64,000 nucleotides of DNA from Lachnospiraceae bacterium C1.1 (GTDB lineage Bacteria > Bacillota > Clostridia > Lachnospirales > Lachnospiraceae), in assembly GCA_030434875.1 (NCBI GenBank), contig JAUISW010000001.1:1437501-1501500 (forward strand). The letters are read 5' to 3'. The position numbers and the translations under genes are program-made. The stretch's first letter is position 1; each line of letters begins with the position of its first letter. Positions 9,757 to 19,580 of the stretch are shown in pieces. The notes beneath the pieces are model-generated. The model worked only from the letters and a program-made list of their open reading frames with translations, had not been told where the DNA came from and made no database searches.

Positions 9757-10668
9757 ATGAGTGAACAGATTTCAACTAACAAATTAAATTCAGATATAAT
9801 TTCTTATATTAATGAATATAATGAAAATGAAGATATTATTAATGAAAAAATAAAGGATATCGAAAATGGTATACGAAAGAAATTCCATAAAAATATCTTT
9901 GCTCCATTCGCTAAAGCGTGCAAAAACTATGAGCTGATTCAAAACGGCGATCATATCTGTGTTTGTATTTCGGGTGGAAAAGACTCGATGCTGATGGCTA
10001 AACTTTTTCAGGAAATTCAACGACACAAAAAGGTTGATTTTAAATTGTCCTTCCTCGTAATGGATCCGGGATACGCAGATATTAATAGAAAACTGATAGA
10101 GACAAATGCAAAGATCTTAGGAATTCCGATAAAAATCTATGAAAGCACGATTTTCGATGCAGTAGTAAATATCGAAAAAAGTCCTTGTTATCTCTGTGCG
10201 AGGATGCGAAGAGGTCACCTCTATGCGAAAGCTAAGGAGATGGGCTGCAACAAAATAGCTCTCGGTCATCATTATGACGATGTTATCGAGACGATTCTTA
10301 TGGGTATGTTATATGGAGGTCAGGTACAGACGATGATGCCAAAGCTTCATTCGACGAATTTCGAAGGAATGCAGCTTATTCGACCGATGTATCTGATAAG
10401 ACAGGACGATATTATCGCATGGAGAGATTATAATAACCTTCGCTTTCTGCAATGTGCATGTCGTTTTACGGAGGCAATCGGAGCCAGCTCAACTGACGAG
10501 ATCAGTGAATCGAAAAGAATCGAAACACGAAAGCTTATTGCAGAATTAAAGAAAAGCAATCCTTTTGTTGAATCCAATATTTTTAAGAGTGTGGAAAACG
10601 TAAATCTTGCTACTGTGATCGCATATAAGAAAGATGGTATAAAACATCATTTTCTTGACGAATATTAA
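9757..10668 (+). CDS. TtcA-like tRNA 2-thiocytidine synthetase (PP-loop ATPase)
   Basis: 303 residues. An Asn/Glu/Ile-rich N-terminal stretch of about 45 residues precedes an N-type PP-loop ATPase domain (CISGGKDSMLMA), then CYLCARMRRGHLY with a CxxC, KIALGHHYDDVIET, and a C-terminal CACRF. Three cysteines fit the [4Fe-4S] site of TtcA, which thiolates C32 of some tRNAs using ATP. The family is clear. The exact substrate is less certain, because Firmicutes carry several PP-loop thiolase paralogues. It follows the recombinase by 107 bases on the same strand with a modest AGGG ribosome site and may have its own promoter. Confidence 0.75.
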   Translation: MSEQISTNKLNSDIISYINEYNENEDIINEKIKDIENGIRKKFHKNIFAPFAKACKNYELIQNGDHICVCISGGKDSMLMAKLFQEIQRHKKVDFKLSFLVMDPGYADINRKLIETNAKILGIPIKIYESTIFDAVVNIEKSPCYLCARMRRGHLYAKAKEMGCNKIALGHHYDDVIETILMGMLYGGQVQTMMPKLHSTNFEGMQLIRPMYLIRQDDIIAWRDYNNLRFLQCACRFTEAIGASSTDEISESKRIETRKLIAELKKSNPFVESNIFKSVENVNLATVIAYKKDGIKHHFLDEY

Positions 10669-10784
10669 TAGACAGCCGGCAGTATAAATTTTAGAAAAAA
10701 ATTCTTGTCAAGCTGAGATGGTTGGTTTTATAATTAAAAGCTGTGTGTTTATAAATTTTTTATTTTTAAGGAGAAATGTAACTA

Positions 10785-12431
10785 ATGGACAGCGAACAAC
10801 TAAAACCAATGTTTTTCAGCTCTTTGAAAGGCTACAATAAAGAACAGTTTTTCAAAGATCTCATTTCCGGCGTAATTGTTGCCGTAATTGCCCTTCCACT
10901 TTCGATCGCCCTGGCTCTTGCCTCAGGTGTAGGTCCCGAAGAAGGAATTTACACAGCGATAATCGCCGGATTTCTTATCTCATTTCTTGGCGGAAGCAAA
11001 GTACAGATAGCCGGACCAACGGCCGCCTTTGCTACGATAGTCGCAGGAATAGTTGCCAAGAACGGTTTGTCCGGTCTTGCTCTTGCAACCGTTATCGCAG
11101 GTATAATTCTTATCGCAATGGGACTCCTCCGACTCGGAAGCCTCATCAAATTCATACCCTATACGATCACGACAGGCTTTACAGCCGGAATCGCCGTAAC
11201 AATAGTGATCGGACAGTTAAAAGACTTTTTCGGGCTTACCTACCCTGCCGGAACCGTCACAATCGAAACAACAGAAAAACTTTCAGCATTTATAAATAAC
11301 ATTGGAACAATAAATCCACAGGCAGTAATAGTCGGTGTTGTTTGCGTCGCTGTTCTTATAATCTGGCCTTTTGTAAATGATAAGATCCCGGGCTCTCTGA
11401 TCGCCGTAATAATAGGAATCATCATGGTAAAATGCCTCGATATGAAGGTAAATACTATTGGAGACCTTTATACAATAAGCAATGAACTTCCTTCATTTAC
11501 AATGCCGGAATTTTCACTTTCAGCAATAAGAAATATCCTTCCGAATGCATTTACTATAGCAATCCTCGCGGCTATCGAATCTCTGCTCTCATGCGTAGTT
11601 GCTGACGGAATGATCGGTTCAAGACACCGTTCAAATATGGAGCTTGTTGCCCAGGGTGTCGGAAATATCGGCTCAGCCCTTTTTGGCGGAATTCCCGCAA
11701 CCGGTGCAATAGCAAGAACGGCTGCAAATATCAAAAACGGTGGTAAAACCCCTGTTGCCGGCATGGTTCACGCTATCGTGCTTGTTCTGGTACTTGTGAT
11801 ACTTATGCCCTACGCAGCACTTATACCGATGCCAACGATCGCAGCAATTCTTTTCCTCGTGGCCTACAATATGTGCCAGTGGAGACCCTTCCTGAACCTC
11901 TGCAAAAAGGCTCCAAAGAGTGATATCATCGTTCTCGTTATCACTTTTATCCTTACCGTAGTATTTGACCTTGTAATGGCTATCGAAGTCGGAATGCTCC
12001 TCGCAGGTCTTCTCTTCATGAAGCGTATGAGTGAAGAAACGTCTGTAAGGGGCTGGAAATATTTCGGATCTGAAAATGATAAGGATGCGATCGACTTAAA
12101 GGTAGTACCGAAGGAAGTCAGAGTTTATGAAATCTGTGGTCCCATGTTCTTCGGAGTTGCTGATATTCTTACAGATATATCGGTTAAAGAATACACAAAA
12201 TGCCTGATAATCCGAATGAGAGGTGTTCCTGCACTCGATGTTACAGCTCTTAAAGCTCTCGACGGTGTATGGGAACGCTGCAACAAGAAAAATATCACTG
12301 TAATCTTCTCTCATGTCAACGAGCAGCCTATGCACACAATGGCTAAAGCAGGTTTCATTGACAAAGTCGGCAAGGACAATTTCTGCGAGCATATCGATGC
12401 CGCCCTCGCCAGAGCCGAAAAATTGATCTGA
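10785..12431 (+). CDS. SulP-family inorganic anion transporter with STAS domain
   Basis: 548 residues and about 10-12 hydrophobic segments between residues 20 and 420, including the conserved VAVIALPLSIALALASGVGP entry helix and GGSKVQIAGPTAAF. A C-terminal cytoplasmic STAS domain (about residues 440-545) contains IIRMRGVPALDVTALKAL. SulP proteins move sulfate, bicarbonate or other anions across the membrane; the substrate cannot be read from sequence, and no sulfate-assimilation gene is nearby. The start follows AAGGAG at good spacing. The gene ends 19 bases before a large palindrome that probably ends its transcript. Confidence 0.88.
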   Translation: MDSEQLKPMFFSSLKGYNKEQFFKDLISGVIVAVIALPLSIALALASGVGPEEGIYTAIIAGFLISFLGGSKVQIAGPTAAFATIVAGIVAKNGLSGLALATVIAGIILIAMGLLRLGSLIKFIPYTITTGFTAGIAVTIVIGQLKDFFGLTYPAGTVTIETTEKLSAFINNIGTINPQAVIVGVVCVAVLIIWPFVNDKIPGSLIAVIIGIIMVKCLDMKVNTIGDLYTISNELPSFTMPEFSLSAIRNILPNAFTIAILAAIESLLSCVVADGMIGSRHRSNMELVAQGVGNIGSALFGGIPATGAIARTAANIKNGGKTPVAGMVHAIVLVLVLVILMPYAALIPMPTIAAILFLVAYNMCQWRPFLNLCKKAPKSDIIVLVITFILTVVFDLVMAIEVGMLLAGLLFMKRMSEETSVRGWKYFGSENDKDAIDLKVVPKEVRVYEICGPMFFGVADILTDISVKEYTKCLIIRMRGVPALDVTALKALDGVWERCNKKNITVIFSHVNEQPMHTMAKAGFIDKVGKDNFCEHIDAALARAEKLI

Positions 12432-12450
12432 TTTCTTTAAGACCATAATA

Positions 12451-12595
12451 AAATGAACCTTGTGGGCGGAGTATCTGGTGAGAAATGAACCTTGGGGACG
12501 GAGTATGTGGGTCATTTTTGCAAGCAAAAATGACCCACATACTCCGTCCCCAAGGTTCATTTCTCACCAGATACTCCGTCTCCCAAGGTTCATTT
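12451..12595. repeat. 145-bp nested palindrome, REP-like
   Basis: Two arms of about 72 bases are almost exact reverse complements around a 2-4 base loop (TTGCAAGCAA centre, near 12522). Only the outermost part of the arms differs, by a one-base indel and a few substitutions at 12462-12468. Each arm contains two direct copies of a unit beginning AAATGAACCTTG with GACGGAGTAT or GGCGGAGTAT. GGGGACGG-containing palindromes of this style are often linked to REP-associated transposases, but none is present here. It could also act as a terminator for the SulP gene. Confidence 0.85.
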
Positions 12596-12681
12596 CATTT
12601 ATCATTTCCTTGACCTTTATATTTTTTGGTGATACGATAAATTTTGTGTGGATACAATATAATGAAAAAGAGGTAGCACGT

Positions 12682-13659
12682 ATGATCAACAAAAAAATAA
12701 TCTTATCAACACTTCTTGCCGCATCAATGATGCTGTCATTAAATCCTGCCAATACTTACAAAGTTATTGCAGATGATACTGTTAATTCCAGCATTATAGA
12801 TAATTTTGAGTATGAAATATCAGGTGAGAATGTAAAAATCGTTTCTTACAAAGGTTCATCTTCGTCTGTTTCAATTCCAAGCAAAATTTCAGGATATAAT
12901 GTAACAGAGATCGGATCACGTGCCTTTAAGAAAAACAAGAAATTAAAAGAACTGACTATTCCAAGTAAGGTAAAAAAGATTGGAAAATCTGCTTTTGAGG
13001 GCTGCAGCAAGCTCAAAAAAGTAACCTTTTCCAAAAAAGTGACATCTATCAAAGCCAATGCTTTCTCCGGTAATGATAATCTTGAATCAGTTTTTTACAG
13101 TGGCTCTGAGGATGATTGGGACAAAATATCAATAGCTGATGGAAATGATGATCTTACAGGTGCAGATATAAACTACAACAACAGCACCGGAAAGAAATTA
13201 AAATATCCTAAAACAAAGGATGATTTTTCTGTAAGCTATACCTCAAAGCTGACCTATAGCGGCAGAGATCCTGAAATGGAGGACTTTGGTAATATAAAAG
13301 TCACATTCAATAACGAAACATATACCGTAACTGATATTAAAATCAATAAAGATATAAAAAAATTCCAGATCAAAGAACTTGATAATGCAGATGACAAAAT
13401 CGAAAGCGCTGTAAAATCACTTACAAAAGGTGATAACGGTATGTCCTATAAGATCAAGGCTTATAAAGTTACAGCCGAGGATAATGTCAGCGTAAAGATG
13501 AAAAGCAAAAAAGTTAAAAGAGTCAAGGTCTTGCTGGAAGATGATTATGTAAAGTTGAATGAAGACGAATATGACTACGATAAGAGCAGTAAAAAGCTGA
13601 CCTTCAAGGGAGACCGTTTCAAGGGAAGCTATAAGATTCAGGATGAAGATATTGAATAA
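12682..13659 (+). CDS. Secreted BspA-type leucine-rich repeat protein
   Basis: 325 residues. The N-terminal signal peptide (MINKKIILSTLLAASMMLSL, then cleavage near residues 25-32) is followed by about three LRR_5/BspA repeats, seen as IGSRAFKKNKKLKELTIP, IGKSAFEGCSKLKKVTF and IKANAFSGNDNLESVF. A lysine- and aspartate-rich beta-like C-terminal region follows, ending in YDYDKSSKKLTFKG. I start at 12682 (AGAGG about 9 bases upstream) because the longer frame runs through the palindrome at 12451. It is probably cell-surface exposed, role unknown. Its last ~40 residues resemble the product of the gene fragment at 37795. Confidence 0.75.
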   Translation: MINKKIILSTLLAASMMLSLNPANTYKVIADDTVNSSIIDNFEYEISGENVKIVSYKGSSSSVSIPSKISGYNVTEIGSRAFKKNKKLKELTIPSKVKKIGKSAFEGCSKLKKVTFSKKVTSIKANAFSGNDNLESVFYSGSEDDWDKISIADGNDDLTGADINYNNSTGKKLKYPKTKDDFSVSYTSKLTYSGRDPEMEDFGNIKVTFNNETYTVTDIKINKDIKKFQIKELDNADDKIESAVKSLTKGDNGMSYKIKAYKVTAEDNVSVKMKSKKVKRVKVLLEDDYVKLNEDEYDYDKSSKKLTFKGDRFKGSYKIQDEDIE

Positions 13660-13682
13660 TAATATTAATTAAATATATTTAT

Positions 13683-13729
13683 AAAAAGGGGATTGCTCGG
13701 AGCTTGATATGCTCCGGCAATCCCTTTTT
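13683..13729. terminator. Bidirectional terminator between convergent genes
   Basis: AAAAAGGG, ATTGC and CGGAGC pair with GCTCCG, GCAAT and CCCTTTTT across a 7-base loop, with A and T runs on both sides. It serves the LRR gene on the plus strand and the GH43 gene on the minus strand. Confidence 0.88.
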
Positions 13730-13743
13730 AATATCTTTTTTAA

Positions 13744-16700
13744 TTATTTAACTTTAATCTTTGCCTTATACTTTCTTCCTCCGATTTCAACGGTAATCTT
13801 ACTTGTTCCCTTTGCCTTGGCTGTTATTGTTCCGTCAGCTGCGATCTCTGCAACTGATGTCTTGGAAGACTTCATAGAACTTAACTCAGCAAATTTTGTA
13901 CCGCTAAGCATATCAGAAACATTCAACTTGGTTCCAACGCTTACTTTAACGCCCTTCATCTTAGGCTTTTCAGCTGCTATAACGAATGAAGCTGTTTCAC
14001 CGTTCTTTCCTGTAGCTGTTACAGTTACATTACCGGATTTCTTTACCTTTACCTTTCCTTTCCTGGAAACCGAAAGGACTTTCTTATTTGAAACCTTATA
14101 CTTCTTTACTGCAAAGCCAGGATTCAGATAATAAGATGTCTTAGGTAAGATAAGCCATTCTGTGCTGCCCGGTGTAAGAATGTTATCAGCAGGTGCCTTT
14201 GGTGAATTATCCACTACAGTAGTTGTATCCTCAGGTGCTTCCTCAGTAGGAGCCTCTGTGCCGGGTTCTTCAACTGTAGGCTCCTCTGTTTCTGAATCAT
14301 CCTCTACAGGTGTTTCTGTTGCAGGCTCTTCTATTACAGGTTCCTCTGTTGCAGGCTCTTCTATTTCAGGTTCCTCTGTTACAGGTGCCTCTGTCGTAGG
14401 TTCTTCTGTTGCGGGTGCCTCTGTCGTAGGTTCTTCTGTTGCGGGTGCCTCTGTTGGAGCCTCTTCTGTTGGAGCTTCCTCTGTAGCCTCTTCTGTTGCA
14501 GGCTCCTCTGCTGTAACTTCTTCGCCTGTGTAATTCTTATTTGCATAGATCTTAGCCACTTCTTCAGCAGTTATAGCTCTTCCATAAACTGTGAACTCAT
14601 CAATCGCACCATTGAAGTACTCTTCACCGCCCCAGTTTGCTTTACCAACCTGAAGAACGCCTTCCTCGCTGCTGCCAAAGATGTCTGAAAGTGCTACAGA
14701 GCTCTTTACAGTCGAAACAAGTTTGCCATTTACATAAAGGTATGTAGCGTTTTCTGTAGCTGCTACAGTGATCATCTTCCAGTCATCAGTACCGGTCTTT
14801 GCTGTATTTGCAGCAGAACGGCTGAAATTATCCTTAAATCTCTGAACTGTAATGCCCTTATCAGATATTGATGCATTATCCATAGCATCAATTATTCCGA
14901 AATATGTCTCCGGATAATCATCAAGTGTTCCTGAACTTCCCCATTTAAGCGCATTTGCGTTCGGAGCTGCATAGAATGCCCATCCTTTATTGCTTCCGGA
15001 TGCATCTGTTACCTTACTCCAATAGTTAACCGCAAATGAATTCTTTCCTGCAAGTACTGCTTTTCCATCGTCTGTCTTGATATCAAGCCACTGCTTTTTA
15101 GCTGATGAAAGCTCTACTGCCTTACCGCCTGTTACATCGTTATCTACAAGAGAGAATCCGTTTTCAGCCTTAACTCTTACTCCGTCAGCATCAAGTGCTT
15201 CATCACCATTGAAATCAAGGTTAAAGAGTGCTGAATCCTTAAGTGATACGGATGTATCTATCTCATCAACTGTTTCAACAGCTCCCCACTCCTTCTCAAC
15301 AGCTGCATACTCTTCCTCAGTTATCGGAATAACTGTTCCATGACGCATTGTTGAAGGGAATGAATACTCATCCGAATTAAGTTTAGTAAACTCACCTGAT
15401 CCTATATCATTAGTAACTGAAGGGAAATATCCTCCATTACCATATCTGTCAAGGAGCATGCACCATTTATCTTCGCCGTTGAACTTAAAGATTGTACCGC
15501 CCTCAACGCCTCTGGTGCTGTTAAGATAATTTGACTTAACTCTTGTCCACTTACCGAGAAGTGAATCTGACTTCTCAAGTATCTCAAACTTTCCGCTTGC
15601 AGGATCTCCCTCATCGACAGTTGCATCGCTTGAAGCTTCATTCTTGGAAAGTCTGTAGTAAACCTTCTTGCCATCTTCCATAACGGATATTACGGAAGTA
15701 TCAATTATACTTATCTCTTTTCCATCCTTATTGTGTAGCTCGATCCAGACTTCAGGTTCTGAGAATGTGTAGAAATCTCTGGTTGTTACATAGTAAATCT
15801 TCTGTGTGCTGTAATTATCATCATCTACTTTTGAAGCCCAGAATACCATGTATTCGCCGGTCTCATCATTGTAGACTGCTTCAGGTGCCCATGTGCATCC
15901 TGCATCATCTCTGGCAACCTTTACCATTCTCTGCTCGCCCCAGTTTACAAGGTCTGTAGACTCCCAAACCATGATAGACTGGCTGCCGTTTGTCTGAGCT
16001 CTTCCCCAGTTTCCGTCAGATGCTATTCTGAGGTCAGTAGCTATCAGATAGAATTTATCTCCCTCAGGTGAACGCATTATAAACGGATCACGAAGGCCTT
16101 TTTCACCAAGTGTTGACTTAAGTACCGGATCACCATCGTTAAGCATCTTCCAATCAAGTCCGTCTTTTGAATCTGAAAAATAAATCTGCTCTGTTCCTGT
16201 AAAGTGTGCAAAAAGATAATGTGTTGTTTCCTTTTCTTCTGCCTTAGCCTTTACATTTACAGGAATCTTTCTTAATGCCCTTGAATTGCCGGATACAACA
16301 GTAGCTGTAAGGATAACCTGAGTATCTTCAGCCTGTCTTGTAACTACGCCTGCTGCCTTGCCGTCTTTTTCTACATCAGATATTACTTCAGGCTTTGATG
16401 ATTCCCATGTGATCTTTGAACCACACTCGCCAACAAGCGGAAGAGTTATATTTCCTCTTGCTCCGTCTTCGATACCGTTTATTGTGATCGCTGCCGCATC
16501 TGCCTTTACAAGATCCTCTGCATCACCAACATTTACGGTTCTCTTAAATTCTATATCTTTCGTCTCTTTATATTCAGTATTGCTGAATACCGGAATTCCA
16601 TCCTCAGACCATCTTACATATGCAAGATATGCATGTCTGCAGGGATCGTAAAGCGGGTGTACTCCTGCATAGCCGCATTCACCTTTATAGCACTCCTCAT

Positions 16701-19314
16701 CACGAGCATGATAAACGATGATATCGTTGCCGTTCTTATCCTTTGTAAATGAGTTATGTCCGGGGCCATACTGCTGGTAAAGATCTGATGACTGAAGTAT
16801 AGGCTGCGTTGTCTTTGTCCAGTTCTCGATATCAAGAAGATCACTGCCCTGATCTGCCATCATGAGACCCATGCAGTAATTAGGACCTGTTCCGGAAGCT
16901 GAGAAGCTAACAAAAATCTTGTCCTCTGTCTGTAATACCGAAGGACCCTCATTTACTATCTCATCCTTCTTCTCCCATGAATATTCAGGCTCTGTAAGCA
17001 CGATAGTTTCACTGCCTTCTTTTAATTTCCATGGGTTCTCACTGTCAAGTTTGCCCATCTTAAGGCTTGAATGTCCGTTAACCTTATATGCCCAGATTAC
17101 ATAATCTTCATCCTGATAATTGAAGGTTGTCATATCAAGACTGAAATCATCGAAATTATCATCATAACTGCCATCCGCATTTGTAAATCTCTTCGCATCA
17201 CTCCATGACTCAGGATTCAAAAGATCATCCGGATTATTGCAAACTATAGCATAAGGTCTGATTGCCCAAACACCCTTCGGATCTTCGGAACCTGCAAAAT
17301 ATACTACCCATTTGTCGCCAACCTTATGAAGTTCAGGTGCCCAGATATGATAACGTGGTGCTGTTCCATTTGTATGGTGCCACCAGATAACATGCTCTTC
17401 TGCTTCAGCAAGACCTTCTATCGTCTTTGCTCTTCTAAGTGAGATCCTGTCATAACCATGATTAACGTCTCTATATGCCGGCCATGATGATGTAAAATAA
17501 TAGTAGCCGTCTTTTTCATTGTAAATTACAAAAGGATCGGCTTTTTCCTCTATAAAAGGACTGCTGAAATATTGAAGATGTCCCGTAAGTTCATTAGTGC
17601 CTGCTTTTAAAGCATTTGTATTGCTTACAGTATTACCATCTTCATCTGTCCATACGATCGAAGCATCATCTTTTGAGATACCATCGCTGAACACCACCTT
17701 AGCCGGTGTTTCAAGAGATACCGCTTCATCAGCCGAAACATCAAGAACTTCCTTATAATCAGCTTCTACACTTTCAATCTTAACATCAACTTTTCTGTTA
17801 AGATCTTCTCTCTTACTCTTGGCAGGATCCTTTGCTGTTGAGTCAAGTTCTTCTCCACTAAGAGCCTTATTGTAGATCTTGTAATTATCGAGATAACCGT
17901 TAAGTGTCTCACCGTCTCCCCAGTTTGCATGACCGATCCAGAGAACACTGTCATCTCCGAGAAGCTTTTTGATATCTACTTCACTCTCAACCTCAGCCTT
18001 TTTCTCCTTATCAATATAAAGAGTTGTCTTATTCTTCTCGAATACAATATCAATATGGTTCCAGTTATTTGTCTTAGTGCCTAAAGTAACTGTTGCACTT
18101 CTGCTGCCGTTATTATTGTATCTCTCTACTGTTGTATTTCCGCCATTTGTAAGGACACCGAGATACTTTTCCTTACCATATACAGGCTTTTCCGAAGCAG
18201 GTGCCGCGAAAAAGCTCCATGATGTTGTGGAATCTGATGGCTTAAAATCATAGGAAATGGTAAACTCATCAAGTCCTGTAAGCGGGCTCTTTCCATTGCT
18301 GTCCTTAACTGTAAGATACTGTGATACATCTCTTTTCATATGGACTGCATTACCGTTTTTTCCCTCAGCAATGCTGTCATAATTTCCTTCAGCTTTATAA
18401 TCTCCTGATACAAAACCGTTTTCTGCATCATTAAAGTTAAACTCTGTGATCAGGTATTCAGCATTCTTATCTGTCTCTTCCTCGGCAGGAGTTTCTGCTG
18501 CAGGCTCCTCCTCGGTATTTCCATCATAAAGGTATTTAACCTGTTCATCACTGAGCTTCTCATCGAAAATTGTTACATCATCGATCAGGCCCTTAAACTC
18601 ACTATCCCAGTAATTTACACCAAGATAAATTCCCTGATCATCCCCGTCAAGTGCGGGTGCAGCTGTACCGTTGCCGATCAACTCTCCATCTACATAAACA
18701 GAAACATCGTTATCTTTCTGGGATATGGTATACATTCTCCATTTTTCACTGTCTTCATCTACTTCTGTAATTGTAGTATGGCTGTATGTTTTATATGTCT
18801 TATCTGCGTTATTTGTCCAGAATTTAAATGATTTACCCTTATCAGCTCCGGACATGCCAACCCATCTTTCAGGATCATTGTTTCCAAGAAATACAGTCGG
18901 AGTATTTGTTACGCTGTGTCCATCCTGCTTCATCCAGAATGAAACCGTATATTCATCCCCAACATTTGTATCCGGAAGTTTTACACCGTATTTTCCTGTT
19001 TTTAATGCCTTATCTGTGCTTTCACCGGTATGACCTTCACCATATTCCAGGTCACCCGTATATTCTTTAAGCCCTTTGTTTAAGACCTCCGTTCCCTCAG
19101 GCAGCTCGCCGTCCATGTCGTAGTGACTACGCTCTTCCGGCATTTCCATAGCCTTCTCATTGGAAGACTTTGTTTCTTCAGTTGTAGTCTCATCATCCCT
19201 TGCTGCATTCTCTGCGTTCTTAGCTTCTTCAGCATAAACGCTCAGCACAGGGCTTGCTGCTCCTTCAAATACAAAAGAGAGCGCAAGAAGACCCGCCAGT
19301 ACTTTTCTCTTCAT
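13744..19314 (-). CDS. Giant secreted GH43 arabinanase/xylosidase-like protein with LamG and Ig-like domains
   Basis: 1856 residues. Approximate order: signal peptide 1-28 ending VYA; LamG/ConA-like 80-270; second LamG 290-500; GH43 five-bladed propeller 585-930 with ADPFVIYN (base Asp), DFSLDM and VNEGPSVL (acid Glu); Ig-like domain 945-1030; second GH43-like propeller 1031-1340 with RDPFIM, WAPEAVYN and VEGGTIF; third LamG 1361-1588; Thr/Glu/Pro repeat linker 1596-1708; two Big_2-like domains 1715-1856. GH43 enzymes cut arabinan or xylan side chains. Two catalytic domains in one chain suggest attack on pectic or hemicellulosic side chains outside the cell. There is no LPXTG anchor. AAGGAG precedes the ATG. 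The precise substrate is not determinable. Confidence 0.85.
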   Translation of the reverse strand: MKRKVLAGLLALSFVFEGAASPVLSVYAEEAKNAENAARDDETTTEETKSSNEKAMEMPEERSHYDMDGELPEGTEVLNKGLKEYTGDLEYGEGHTGESTDKALKTGKYGVKLPDTNVGDEYTVSFWMKQDGHSVTNTPTVFLGNNDPERWVGMSGADKGKSFKFWTNNADKTYKTYSHTTITEVDEDSEKWRMYTISQKDNDVSVYVDGELIGNGTAAPALDGDDQGIYLGVNYWDSEFKGLIDDVTIFDEKLSDEQVKYLYDGNTEEEPAAETPAEEETDKNAEYLITEFNFNDAENGFVSGDYKAEGNYDSIAEGKNGNAVHMKRDVSQYLTVKDSNGKSPLTGLDEFTISYDFKPSDSTTSWSFFAAPASEKPVYGKEKYLGVLTNGGNTTVERYNNNGSRSATVTLGTKTNNWNHIDIVFEKNKTTLYIDKEKKAEVESEVDIKKLLGDDSVLWIGHANWGDGETLNGYLDNYKIYNKALSGEELDSTAKDPAKSKREDLNRKVDVKIESVEADYKEVLDVSADEAVSLETPAKVVFSDGISKDDASIVWTDEDGNTVSNTNALKAGTNELTGHLQYFSSPFIEEKADPFVIYNEKDGYYYFTSSWPAYRDVNHGYDRISLRRAKTIEGLAEAEEHVIWWHHTNGTAPRYHIWAPELHKVGDKWVVYFAGSEDPKGVWAIRPYAIVCNNPDDLLNPESWSDAKRFTNADGSYDDNFDDFSLDMTTFNYQDEDYVIWAYKVNGHSSLKMGKLDSENPWKLKEGSETIVLTEPEYSWEKKDEIVNEGPSVLQTEDKIFVSFSASGTGPNYCMGLMMADQGSDLLDIENWTKTTQPILQSSDLYQQYGPGHNSFTKDKNGNDIIVYHARDEECYKGECGYAGVHPLYDPCRHAYLAYVRWSEDGIPVFSNTEYKETKDIEFKRTVNVGDAEDLVKADAAAITINGIEDGARGNITLPLVGECGSKITWESSKPEVISDVEKDGKAAGVVTRQAEDTQVILTATVVSGNSRALRKIPVNVKAKAEEKETTHYLFAHFTGTEQIYFSDSKDGLDWKMLNDGDPVLKSTLGEKGLRDPFIMRSPEGDKFYLIATDLRIASDGNWGRAQTNGSQSIMVWESTDLVNWGEQRMVKVARDDAGCTWAPEAVYNDETGEYMVFWASKVDDDNYSTQKIYYVTTRDFYTFSEPEVWIELHNKDGKEISIIDTSVISVMEDGKKVYYRLSKNEASSDATVDEGDPASGKFEILEKSDSLLGKWTRVKSNYLNSTRGVEGGTIFKFNGEDKWCMLLDRYGNGGYFPSVTNDIGSGEFTKLNSDEYSFPSTMRHGTVIPITEEEYAAVEKEWGAVETVDEIDTSVSLKDSALFNLDFNGDEALDADGVRVKAENGFSLVDNDVTGGKAVELSSAKKQWLDIKTDDGKAVLAGKNSFAVNYWSKVTDASGSNKGWAFYAAPNANALKWGSSGTLDDYPETYFGIIDAMDNASISDKGITVQRFKDNFSRSAANTAKTGTDDWKMITVAATENATYLYVNGKLVSTVKSSVALSDIFGSSEEGVLQVGKANWGGEEYFNGAIDEFTVYGRAITAEEVAKIYANKNYTGEEVTAEEPATEEATEEAPTEEAPTEAPATEEPTTEAPATEEPTTEAPVTEEPEIEEPATEEPVIEEPATETPVEDDSETEEPTVEEPGTEAPTEEAPEDTTTVVDNSPKAPADNILTPGSTEWLILPKTSYYLNPGFAVKKYKVSNKKVLSVSRKGKVKVKKSGNVTVTATGKNGETASFVIAAEKPKMKGVKVSVGTKLNVSDMLSGTKFAELSSMKSSKTSVAEIAADGTITAKAKGTSKITVEIGGRKYKAKIKVK
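14190..14525. repeat. Degenerate tandem repeats encoding a Thr/Glu/Pro-rich linker
   Basis: Runs of roughly 15-30 bases within the GH43 gene encode repeats such as EEPATEEPTTEAP. This is a typical extended linker between catalytic modules and C-terminal wall- or surface-binding domains, and it is likely to vary in copy number between strains. Confidence 0.85.
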
Positions 19315-19532
19315 ATTTCCCTTTTTCTCCTTCCCGGTTCATACATATGTCACTACATATTGTATGAAAATTAATACTTCTGAGACAAATTATCCATCAT
19401 TTTGAATGGTTAAACAAGTGGTATACATTTTATAATTGTTTAAAATATTATAATATTCAACATTTTGTTTTTATAATTTGTTAGTTTTCTTACGGCGAAG
19501 TTTGTTTTTTTGGGAAAATATTTACACACAAA

Positions 19533-19562
19533 AACCCGCCCAAACCTAAGATTGAGCGGGTT
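19533..19562 (-). terminator. Terminator of the Cof-type phosphatase gene
   Basis: AACCCGC pairs with GCGGGTT across a 16-base loop; on the minus strand the stem is followed by TTTTTGTG. It lies 19 bases past the stop of the HAD gene. The remaining ~200 bases up to the GH43 start are AT-rich and would hold the GH43 promoter, which I cannot place with confidence. Confidence 0.8.
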
Positions 19563-19580
19563 AAATATTATTGTTAATAA

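Noticed and set aside
12460..12681. N-terminal extension of the LRR protein gene through the palindrome, and minus-strand frames encoding nearly the same peptide
   Set aside because: The similarity between strands is a direct result of the inverted repeat; the ATG at 12682 has a ribosome site and opens a signal peptide.
14190..14525. Short tandem repeats as a CRISPR array
   Set aside because: Units are in-frame with a coding linker, too short and irregular, and no cas genes are present.
13709..14533. Long plus-strand frames with Ser/Val/Ala-rich repeats opposite the GH43 gene
   Set aside because: They mirror the Thr/Glu/Pro repeat and beta-rich domains of the minus-strand gene and have no ribosome site.
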